A DNA stretch of 64,000 nucleotides from Cristatella mucedo (lineage: Eukaryota > Bryozoa > Phylactolaemata > Cristatellidae), in NCBI GenBank assembly GCA_009760855.2, contig WPIO01000149.1, forward strand, positions 347,501 through 411,500, given 5' to 3'. The stretch's first letter is position 1; each line of letters opens with the position of its first letter. Below the pieces are notes generated by a model that made no database searches, was not told where the DNA came from, and saw nothing but the letters and a program-made list of their open reading frames with translations. Of the stretch, positions 22,498 to 32,069 are shown one piece after another. The position numbers and the translations under genes were made by a program.

Positions 22498-22615
22498 GGG
22501 GGTTAGCTTAGGGGTAAGGTGCTTGCTCTTCGCGAGCCAGGGCGTCACGGGCTCGAGTCCTAATAAGGATGATCCTGTGTGCAAGCGACGGCGATGGCCC
22601 TTAAAGCACTTCGAT
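22498..22615 (+). mobile_element. tRNA-derived SINE (type 1-like), plus
   Basis: Head TAGCTTAGGGGTAAGGTGCT, box B ACGGGCTCGAGTCC, then a diverged tail (GGCGATGGCCCTTAAAGCAC) in the place of the AGCCGTAAAGGCT hairpin. Confidence 0.65.
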
Positions 22616-22863
22616 GCCACTGTGTCAACGAGTCTGCTACATCAGCTAAACTTGCTTTCTACGCTTCATCGATACACTCAGGGCACGGCGGCAGCAATCG
22701 AGAACGCCCACACCTTCCCGACACGCTCTCGTCTCCTCAACTTGGAGCTATTTCAAACCCGCAGAGCGGCACTTGTGCACATGTGCAGGCCGTGGCTTGC
22801 ACCTGACTGACCGGCACCCCGGATCTCATTTAATTCTGTCTAACAGCCGATTATGACATGAGA

Positions 22864-22974
22864 TTGAGGAAAAAGTTCGTGAGCCGTGATTTTAATCATT
22901 ATTTAATGGAATAATAATTTAATGAGTTTAATAATGACTTAATGAAAAACACGGTGCACGAACTTTGTCCTCAA
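22864..22974. mobile_element. 111-bp hairpin element (small MITE-like)
   Basis: Terminal inverted repeats begin TTGAGGAAAAAGTTCGTG on the left and the matching TTGAGGACAAAGTTCGTG on the opposite strand. Pairing continues for about 45 bases per arm around an AT-rich centre of some 20 bases. There is no coding capacity. No clear target duplication was seen. Confidence 0.65.
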
Positions 22975-22998
22975 CTTTATATATATACATTTATATAA

Positions 22999-23195
22999 TT
23001 AATTTATATAGCGCCATAATAGAACCTAATCTATATTCAGGTGCTTTGCATATGCTACGGGGCTCGATCTCTACTCAGGCGCTTTATGTATGTGCCACGG
23101 GGTTCCAGCCCACGACCTTGGTCATCAAATATATTCACCTTCGCCTTGGTTCGAGGCCAGCGCCTTAACCACTGTGTCAAACCGGTGCGGATATG
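22999..23195 (-). mobile_element. tRNA-derived SINE with L2-A-like tail (type 2), minus
   Basis: Minus orientation: tRNA-like head at the right end (GGTTAAGGCGCTGGCCTCG), box B-like GGGCTGGAACCC at about 23100. To the left are two partial tail copies (TAGCGCC...AATCTATATTCAGGTGC and GATCTCTACTCAGGCGC). The doubled tail is unusual. Confidence 0.65.
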
Positions 23196-23569
23196 ACTCA
23201 TTCGGTTCTTAATAGTTATTATTCTTAAATCACTAATAAGCTCAAGCTCTGTCACAGTGAGACCGATTGAGCAAACACAGCTTCAACAATTGGCAACATG
23301 CAATATCAATTCTGTCATTGGATCGCTCTGCTTGCTGGCCGTAAGGATCAATTCTGACGACGCATCCTCCCAGGACTACGCCTGCGGCGATAACCTCGGA
23401 TTTTGACGCTAGCCGATATGATACTGGAGCAAATTGAAAAAGACAAAAGACCAAAACTCAAAACGGAGTAAATAAAAAACAAATGAAGAAAGCTCCAGCG
23501 AATGTTTGGCGTGTTTCGTGATTTTTCCTGACAATTTCCTCCAGTCCAGCTGAAACTAGCATTGGATCT
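23196..23569. other. Unassigned sequence between two SINEs
   Basis: AT-richer spacer with no recognised gene. Confidence 0.3.
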
Positions 23570-23705
23570 TTATATTTAATTCATTTTTGTAGCACCCTAA
23601 GAGAGCTTGATCTCTATCCTGGCGTTGCACATACGCCTCGTGACTCGAGTCCACGTCCTCGGTTGTCAAAGGCTAGCGCCTTAACCCCGGGGGAAACCAG
23701 CCCCG
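23570..23705 (-). mobile_element. tRNA-derived SINE with L2-A-like tail (type 2), minus
   Basis: Right end carries the head (GGTTAAGGCGCTAGCC) and box B-like GTGGACTCGAGTC. Left end carries the tail TAGCACCCTAAGAGAGCTTG with GATCTCTATCCTGGCG, the reverse of the L2-A hairpin. Confidence 0.7.
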
Positions 23706-24056
23706 AACAGTGCTTAGTTGGCAACCAGGGCTCTTTTGTGCGTAGTGCATTCACAAAGTTCACTATGTCCGTTGGATTTCATCCCTGGCTAACGCGGAGC
23801 CGTGAGATGTCGTGCCTAATCAGAACTTGAGAGCGGGAAGCACTGAGCAGACGAGAGGACTTCGGCTTCTTCTCTGTCCGCATGCGGCCCTTCAGTCACC
23901 CTGCCACTCAGCGATCCAACCAGCAACCCGTGGCGTCCAAAAAACTTTGCCACTGCTGCAAGAATTCAAGAATCAAGAACTGCTAAGGCAACCGCATTAT
24001 TTTGTGTGCAGTACAAGCAATCTGCTCTCCCACGTTGTTAGAGCCAGACACAGACA

Positions 24057-24303
24057 CAGACACACACACACACACGCATGGACGGACGCACGGACGGACG
24101 CACGGACGGACGGACGCACGGACGGACGGACGCACGGACGGACGGACGGACGCACGGACGGACGGACGGACAGACGCACGCACGCATGGACGCACGCACG
24201 GACGCACACACGCGCGCGCACGCACACACACACACGCACTCACACACACGCACTCACACACACGCACTCACACACACACGCACTCAAACACACACGCACT
24301 CAC
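24057..24303. repeat. Composite CA / ACGG tetranucleotide array
   Basis: A CACA stretch leads into about 110 bases of ACGG and ACGC tetranucleotides (GGACGGACGCACGG), then back into CACA and CACT units. Every frame is open because the period is 4 with few stop combinations, which explains the long Asp-Gly-Arg-Thr and Val-Arg-Pro-Ser open frames on both strands. Confidence 0.9.
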
Positions 24304-25125
24304 GGTAAAGCTACTAGAGCCCCAATGTTCACTGTAGAGGTTTTCTGTTTTGCTTAATTCTGGCTCTCAAGCTCATTATCTCATCTAGGATGCTTTAGTG
24401 AGGCCAAGGGAAACGAAGACACGCCATAACGAGCCTTCGGTCGCATTTAGAGCATCAGCTGCCATCAGTGAATAACCGCCGCAATTAACCGAGGTACACT
24501 GAAATTAGCTTGCCGCGGATGCCGCTCCGTATTAGGTCGACTTATAAGTGTGCCATTAATGAATCTTCGTCTGCAATATGCTTCGACAGACGCCGACGTT
24601 AATCTTACCATTATTCCCGTTATTTTGATTCTTTGTTCACAGCCACCACTGACGCTGCGACACTTGAGAATAATGAACTATTATTTAAAAAGTCTGTTAA
24701 TTACGTTTTTTCTGTAAGAATGATGCAAGTGAACGTCTCTTTCTCTGATTGTTAACTCAGCACCTCGCCGATGTCACGGACTTCACACTCCTTATTGGAG
24801 TGCAGTAGCCAGATCCTCAGCCACCATGTGATCAGATCGTGCGATTAGGTCATGTGCTCGAGACCCGGTTGCCCTCGCTGAAGGCCGCCCGATTTGACAA
24901 ATGCGCTTAGAAGAAGGCATCGCCAATGGTATGTCGGCGATAGCAGAGTTCAACAACTCGATCAAGAGCGCCCAAAACCTAGACTGAATGAATGCCAAGT
25001 CGATGAGGTGATGCCTGATGCCAAAGCGAGCTCCGGATTTTCGAGGCATGCGAGCTGGAGGCCCAATCGTAAGAGAACTTCAGTTTCAAAAGCGACGAAC
25101 GGCGAGACGACTGGGCAACCGAGGA
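24304..25125. other. Unassigned sequence
   Basis: No gene recognised. The right part (from about 24790) may belong to the decayed LINE that follows, but the match there is not readable. Confidence 0.3.
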
Positions 25126-25440
25126 GCGGGCGGTGCGATATCACACTAGAGGAACAAAGAGGTCAAGGACAGGTGGGCTGGTGTGAGCGAGTGAAGCGAC
25201 CTCCAGGCCAAACTGGGGAGATCGGTTAATTTGATGTTTGATAGGTAGCCAGAGAAGATCAAACAGAAGTGCTGCGATTCGGCAACTACGCTATCGACGA
25301 CAGACCAGACGAGCCCCGTTGAATTAGACATCAGTTGCTGTCAATTAATGGCACAGGCAAAAAGTCCTGAATAAAGGGCCTGAATGCAGTAATCTAAACG
25401 AGACGCCGCATATTCTTCTTCTTGTTATTATTATCAGCAT
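25126..25440 (-). mobile_element. Decayed L2-type LINE coding remnant, minus
   Basis: On the minus strand SLHSLTPAHLSLTSLFL at about 25147-25200 matches the [17 protein letters not shown] block of the 8.9 kb LINE. The sequence up to 25440 continues as a diverged relative of the upstream reverse transcriptase C-terminal region, ending near a TTATTATTAT run. All frames are broken. Confidence 0.55.
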
Positions 25441-27399
25441 CATCTTCATCACAATCAGACATCACGACGTCGAAAATGGCGCCAACGCGTAGTCGAATCG
25501 CCGGCTTCACTGACATTCAGGGCGACAATGTACGTCGAGTTTGAATGCTAGAAACTAGCAAACGCCCGTAACAACTTTATCTAACAGGGTATGTACTATT
25601 TTTCCAAAATAGAACACAAGTAATAAATACGGTATACAAAGATGAGCAACCCGTCTGTGCACTATCGCACGAGCGGTTGCGATCTGTCGAGCTCACTGGT
25701 GGCACTGTCTTGCCAATCGTGTCTCATCTACGTCGTCGTAAGTTAGAAAATCAGCGAGCGTGTGTGATTGATAATGTCCAGCAGATATTTTAGCATTTGA
25801 ACATACACCAAATGACAGGCACTTTAAACACGGTGAATAATCGTGCTTTTCTCCCGAATTGGAAAAGGTCTGCATTCCTGAGAGAGTCATTATATGCTTG
25901 AATAAATGCCGACTCCGATCAGCTCTGAAATCTGAGGGAAAGTTACCTGCAACGTTTGACGTTTTGATATACAATTTAATTTTACTAGGTCTACCACTAC
26001 TCGTGCCAGTTTCTTCGGTAGAAAAATAATTGTAGAAACTGGGTGTGTTGCTTGAGTTCCTGGTTTAGCTTCGACTTCTTTAACTTTTTTTAAACGAGTT
26101 GCCTGACAACAGCCACTTCGAAGGATGCAAGGACAAGACTAGGGGCTAATGACATATTTATTATGCTAGTTATTCAGAGTAGCAGAACAAAATCTAGGCG
26201 TCTCAGAAGGAGAACAGTAGGCATGGCGTTGAGAGGGCTAGTAGTCTTCTTGAGCAGGCGGGCAATAAAGGCAATCTTGGAAGGTTATAGTTCACTTGGA
26301 GGTGCATCGCAGCGGACTATTTCCTACCTCGCTAACAAAAGCAATTTTCCCACGATCCCTCTGGGGATGTAGCGAGCAGGAAGCAAGACTTCGAGGAGAA
26401 ATTACTGCGTGTAAACTCCGTACAAGAAGAAAGACCGAAGCAGGACACAGGCAGGAGAGAAGCAAGACTTGCTGTGCACACGCATTTCTTCAAGGCTCTT
26501 CTACCAGCGTACAAGTGAGGCCGCCGTTAAATTAGCCTGTCTTCATCGAGTTCAAAGTTGAAAACCGTAAAAGCCCTTCAATGGGTTTTTGGCTGCACGT
26601 GAGAAGGTATTCGAGAGACGAAAAATTGCCGCCGGCTCCCCAACTCAGACCGGAAGCAATACGTGCGCACTTCGTTAAGCCGGCTGACGATTCGCCAACG
26701 CCGGCGACTGGGCCGCACCGGCGGATCTCTCCGTGATATCGCCTGTATTATTGCTATCGTTTTCTAGCGATCGCCCTCAACTAAAGTCCTTCGCTACAAA
26801 TGCAGCGTTTGTGAAGGTTGCTTTTAGTCCTTTGTTGCACGACAAATACTGGTTGCATCCTGGCGCCTCGAAGCACAGCGAACGAGCCGTAGCTGTAGTC
26901 TCGGCAGATGATGCACGCCGCACGTATTCCGATAGTAGCAAAGGACATCAGCAATATTGGGTGCCCATCAATGTAGCACATGGCGTGTCGCGTTGGCGTA
27001 CAACACTCCATTTCGTAGCCACACACGGCTGGATCTGCTCAGCACCAGCCGCGGCTCGCTAGTTTGAAGCCCGAAGTGCAACTGGCCGACCGTCGCTACA
27101 GATGTCCAGTTCAGACGATCTAAACACTTGATTGAGACGCATCCGGTTCCCAATGCATACAATTAAGGAATCGCTATTGGACTCTCTGAAAGTCTTCCAA
27201 CCCGACCGATTTAGCGTTCGCACGCTTCAGGACTAGCAGGTCAGTGGTTGCACCGAAGCACTGCGCCTGCCCAGGTCGTTCTCTCAACAGTTCGCTGCAG
27301 CAGATGAGACCCGACTAAAACTGCATGAGGAGGCGGCTCCATGCGCTATGAAGCTACTCATAGCGGAGGGCCAGCGAGCTTGCGGGCACTACACATGCA
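25441..27399. other. Unassigned sequence with one short dispersed repeat
   Basis: No gene found. The segment 26383-26445 (GCAAGACTTCGAGGAGAAAT ... TAAACTCCGT ... GAAGAAAGACCGAAGC) recurs, split in two, around the LINE at 28.7-29.97 kb. It is therefore a repeat of an unknown kind. Confidence 0.35.
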
Positions 27400-27480
27400 C
27401 ACACAAACACACACACACACACACTCGCTCGCACGCACACACACGCACACGCGCGCGCGCGCGCACGCACGTGGCCGCCC
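27400..27480. repeat. (CA)n / CG-rich microsatellite
   Basis: ACAC repeats merging into a CGCG-rich tract; imperfect. Confidence 0.8.
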
Positions 27481-27863
27481 GCACGCGAAAGCACACGGGT
27501 TGCACACATCGAGGCGGTGGTTGCAGCCGGGGTAGTTTTTAGAACGGGTCTAGTCTTGACCTTACAATTGCCATTTTGAAGTTGCCGCATGGTTACTCTT
27601 AAGGTCAAAGCTAAGTGACTGATCGCTGCCTTCTCTCTTCTCTCGCTCATATACTGGATTATCTACTCACATGCATATTATGGCTAGAGATATATAGCGA
27701 ACGCATTCGCTTGCAGCCTATGAAAAGTCAGTCAAGCTTGAGAGATAGTCAAAGTAATTTAAGACGCCACGATTCAGCGAGGCACACTAAGCTTTGGGCG
27801 TTGTTGCTAGAGGCAAAGCCAGAGCGCGTAGCGAGCGCTGCCGCGCAAAGAAGCAAACAGAAA

Positions 27864-28622
27864 CTAGAAACGAGGGCTTGAAGAGCCGACGATCAAGATA
27901 TGGCAAGATTCCGGATGGCGCGGTACGGAAATTGAGAAAGTCGCTGCTAAGCATGCTCCAGCGGTGCACGGGCTGCGATTCTTGGCTAATTGTTCTCGTC
28001 GTGCAATTACAGCCGGATGAGTATCAGCACCCCAGCTTTGTCCAGCAAAACTTGTCGTACTCAGTCGCTCGTACAGGCGGTCTCTGCTTCTGCCATCTGC
28101 CATGCCGCTGGGCTCTTCGCCGGCGCCCGCCGCACCGGGCACGCTTCGCCGGCGCCGACGTTTACTCGCGGCGCAGCAATCTCCCCGAGGCGCAGTAGTC
28201 TTCCATCCAACGTACTTTAGACTTGCGCAAGTCGACGTTGGGCGATAAGACAAGCTGGGTGCACTGTCGGTGCACAGAAAGCGACGGATGCCGCGGGTCT
28301 CAATTTGCTCTCGAAGATTGGGGGAGGGGAGGAGGGGGAGGAGGGAAAGAGCAGCGATGCACCGCGAGGCCAGGACTCGGCGGAAGTGACGTGCCCCCTT
28401 CCTGAGCTTGTCGTCGAATGACGACGCGGAATGGACTGGGTCGAGCGGGCTGGACGTCGAGCTCCCGCCTACTGAGAGCCACCATCGCCACAACCCCCTG
28501 AAATGAGGTGAAATGCTCAGCCTGGCGGCCAGCGAAGGCGAGCTGGGTGAGCGGGGGGGGGAGGGGGGCTGCTCGGGTGGGCGAGTAGGCTCGTGCTGCC
28601 TAGGAAAATGCCGGCCATGCAT
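27864..28622 (-). other. Long minus-strand open frame, identity unknown
   Basis: A 252-residue open frame. The C-terminal third from about residue 167 (GMADGRSRDRLYERLSTTSF ...) has balanced composition and begins at an ATG in acceptable context (GGCATGGCAG, about 28102). The first two thirds are proline/serine/arginine-rich, as expected by chance in GC-rich DNA. No domain recognised and no good splice donor found. It could be a first coding exon or a chance frame. Confidence 0.2.
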
Positions 28623-28700
28623 GCCATGCCGAAAGAGTTAAGATTTTAGGGGAACCCTCACCCCCGCCCATCACGTGCAAGACTTCGAGGAGAAATGACC

Positions 28701-29965
28701 GATTGAGAACAACGATCTGTCTGGCAGACGAAGCACTGGCGTGGTTTAAATCGTACTTGTCTGATCGTGTTCAATCCGTATCGTGTGTGGGTCATTTTTC
28801 ACACACGAGACGGGTCACGTGTGGAGTCAGCTCAAGGGTCCGTCCTCAGTCCCTTGCTGTTCTCCATTTATACTCAACCTCTGGGAAAAAGTGATTAAGG
28901 CCTATGGAATAGGATACCACTTTTATACTGACGATACTCAGCTGCATCTGTCATTCAAACCGTCGGAATATGCGGCAGCAACTGAGAAACTGAAAACTCG
29001 CCTTGCCGACATTCAATCCTGGATGCCGGAAAATTTCTTGAAACTAAATGACGATAAAACTGAACTGCTACTCATAGGACACCCTAAGCGTGTGGCTGAA
29101 TTAAAATGCTGTGCTCTTCTAATAGGTGATGCCATTGTGCGGCCATCACTACGTGCTCGAAATTTAGGTGTCATTTTTGACAGCTGCCTTAATTTGAAGA
29201 GCTTCATTTAGAAGACTGCTTCTACAGCTAGCCATCACATCAGATCCCTATCTAAGATTAGGAGCTGTCTTCCACAGTGGCTTGCAAAAATTTAACTAGC
29301 TCCGTAGTTCTGTCTCAGCTTGATTAATGTAATTCCCTTTTGGCTGGGCTGCCAAAGAAAGCAACTGGGCCACTGCAGCTGGCTATGAATATGGCTGCAA
29401 GGCTAGTCTTCAAGTCCCCGAGGTTTGAGCACGTGTCTCATTTGCTAAAAGAGCTAGGATGGATGCCGGTTGAGCAACTGATACAGAGCAAAGTTCTTAC
29501 GCTGACCCACAAGGCCCGCAACGGCTTGGCTCCTTCGTACCTAGCTTAACTGCTGCACCAGTTTCAGCATGTTCGCGCCCTCAGATCCTGTGTGGTCAAT
29601 AAATTAGCTGTCCCATTCCTTTGCTTAAAGACCGTTGGCGACAGAAGCTATAGCTCTGCAGGCCCTAGACTGTGGATGTCGCTTCCACAATTCTTATGCA
29701 ATGACAACTACTCTACTACTGCCGACTATGGCTCATCCTTTTCAGCGGTCATGAGCTGCTAATTCCATGCTACTCACTACCTCAACTGCTCTCCTGACTC
29801 TGCTATGCTTCCCACTTTTTCTTTGTTGCGTGAGACGAAGTCTGTTGGCTACCGGATGCGTACCGAAAGCCGCTTAGGCTGTGAGTGCGCTATACAAAAA
29901 TGTCCTGTGTAAAACCCACATAGTCTTTATGGCTTTGTGGAGTTACAGACGGAGATACAAGACAA
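28701..29965 (+). mobile_element. L2-B LINE, 5'-truncated, plus
   Basis: Starts inside the reverse transcriptase gene (SDRVQSVSCVGHF) and continues in the 28783-29211 frame through the catalytic motif FYTDDTQLHLSFKPSE. Active copies have YADD; here the alanine is threonine. Then come WMPENFLKLNDDKTELLLIG and RNLGVIFDSCLNLKSFI. The C-terminal part at 29340-29549 carries MAARLVFKSPRFEHVSHLLKELGW. The 3' end has the AAAGCCGCTTAGGCTGTGAG hairpin, GCGCTATACAAAAA and GTGGAGTTACAGACGGAGAT. Stops and frameshifts make it inactive. Its flanks are two halves of the repeat seen intact at 26.38 kb. Confidence 0.85.
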
Positions 29966-30029
29966 AACCGCGTAAACTCCGTGCGAGAAGAAAACACCGA
30001 AGCTGAATGCTGAATGACGGCTGCTGTAT

Positions 30030-31540
30030 GCCCATGCAGCTCACCCGGCGAAGAGCCGCCGCCGTCAGCCCAGTTTCGGAGAGCTCCGAATGCGAACCGA
30101 GCGGAGAGCTCCGAATGGCGTGACGCCAGCAGAGCGACCGAGAGCGGCCGCCGTAGCACCGGGGCGCGGGCTCCGGCGCAGCAGACGCGCCGGAGGCGGC
30201 GGCGGCGGCTCGCGTGCGCAAGAGGAACGGCAATATGCCACTTAGCAACGGTCGCTTATAACTAGAACCCTTTTGCATTGATCGCGAAAATCATTCCGAC
30301 CCGGCTGAAGTGGTCCTCGGCCCCCCATGGCAGACCTTAATTAGTCGGCCTACATATGGTCGGTCGGTCGCGCGGTCGGTGCGCCCGCGGGCGGAGCACC
30401 GCCACCGCCGCCGCCGCCGCCGAGCGCGGCCGTTCGCTCTACCGAGCGACCGGCCGCGGCCACCCCCGGGTCGCCGGCGGGCGGTTCGCACGGCCTCGGA
30501 GAGGCTGCGTCGCCGCACTCCACCCCGGCGCGCTGCCACCGGAGCGCACGCACGCGGGCGCTGCCCCCGAGCGAGCGAGCGAGCGAGGGCCACCGCCGCG
30601 AGCACCGAAGCTCGCTCGCCGCGACCGCCGGATGGCGGGCTCGGCGAGCGAGCTCTCTCGCTCTCGTCCGCGTGGGGGAGAGAGAGAGAGAGAGCTCGTC
30701 ACGCCCGCGCGCTGTTCGGCCTTAGACTCATTCGTGTAGCGCCGTAAGAGAGTGAACTTTTAAAAATCTCCATTCAGGCGCTTCGAATACGCACGCCGCG
30801 AGGGCTCGAGCCCACGACCTTTGTCGGGGCGAGAGCATTTTATTCACTGGGCCAATTCATCGCGGCGTTCGAGGAAGCGGCGAGTGGCAGCCACGAGCGA
30901 GGAGTGGAGCGAAAAGCTGCCGCGACCGACGGGTCGCGCCGCACAGGCCGCCGAAATTGAAGCTCCCGAGTTCGTCAGAGGGCCAAGTCCGCGCTTTCGT
31001 CGTCGCGGTCGACGGACGGCATCTTCCCGCGGTCGGCAGACGAGTTGCCGGAGGTGCGCTGACGCGGCAGCGCGAGTCAGCGTCGCCGCTCAGATCGACT
31101 CAGTTCGGGCGCTTGCGCGTCCTTCGCCCGCGCCGCCATGGCTGGCGCAGCCATCTCTCGCCAGTCTCTCGCGGCTGACCCGAACGGCAAAGGACGCGCG
31201 CGACTGTCAAAGAAATCGCTGGGTCAGCCAGCGGCATCCGCCAGCGCCCGCAGACGCGCGGCGTTTTACGATCGCCGCCGTCGTTTAGCTGCCGCGCGTA
31301 CCGGCTAGCGGTGAGCGCCGGCAAAAACGGCCGACGCGCAGGACTCGATTGCGAGCGCGGAGCGAGCTTCGTGGATTGCTCGGTGGTGGGGTTAGCGCCA
31401 CCCGGCAGCCGAGCGCGGCGAGTCAAGAGCGACATCGCGGAAGTGCCGTCCTGTGTCCGCGGGTGGAGGAAGGGGTCTATGGCGACCAACGCCCCTGGCG
31501 GGTCCGGCTGAAAGGGCGGAGCCAGGTTTCATTGGTCGCC
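30030..31540. other. CpG-rich block without an assigned gene
   Basis: About 1.5 kb of very GC- and CpG-rich DNA containing a CCG run (30405-30422), GAGC repeats (30571-30586) and a GA run (30677-30693). It resembles a promoter-type CpG island. The open frames on both strands are arginine/alanine/proline-rich, with no recognised motif. A type 2 SINE sits inside it. Confidence 0.5.
30727..30860 (-). mobile_element. tRNA-derived SINE with L2-A-like tail (type 2), minus
   Basis: Tail on the left (TGTAGCGCCGTAAGAGAGTG, then CCATTCAGGCGCTTCG), box B-like GGGCTCGAGCCC at about 30802-30813, and a diverged head to about 30860. Confidence 0.7.
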
Positions 31541-32069
31541 TCGCTCCCATTTAGCGTTCCTGCTCCTTGTCAGTCTCTAGGGAATGGGCTCGGAGGTTTC
31601 TGGAATCCTTTGGTTAATTAAGGATATGCAAGAAAATCGCTATCTGGTAAAGTCACCTCTGTAGGCAGCTAAGCCGCGATACTAGCGATGAGTCGCAATA
31701 CGACGCTAACACTTGCCGCGTCCTACTCGGATGCGATCCGAAATGGCGGACGACATCTATTAACTATTTCACCTCGTCTCCGAAAGCCCGAGAGGGCTTA
31801 CCGGACTTGGAGAGCAAACCTAGAGGTATTTCGGGTAGCGTGCATCCGGTTCGAGAACGCGATGCGTTTCGCTAGATGCAGGCTACCATTTTTTTTTAGA
31901 TAGGTTACATTGGTTGCTGGAGCAGCTAACTAGCGACCGGCATGCAGCTTCAATCGGCGGTTGCCAGAGTGCTTTATTTGAAGGGGCAAAACTATTTTTC
32001 GTTTCTGAGTGTCGAAAGAGGAAATTTTGCTTAGGTAGCTCATCCGTGTTCAAAGTCGTGGAGATTCCT
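31541..32069. other. Unassigned sequence upstream of a LINE
   Basis: No gene recognised; may include the diverged 5' part of the LINE that follows. Confidence 0.3.

Noticed and set aside
24057-24303. CRISPR-like regular repeat array
   Set aside because: Units are contiguous tetranucleotides with no spacers, in an animal genome; it is a microsatellite.
30291-30747. Arg/Ala-rich frames on both strands of the orphan CpG block
   Set aside because: Mirror-image composition on both strands with no motif; expected by chance at this GC content.
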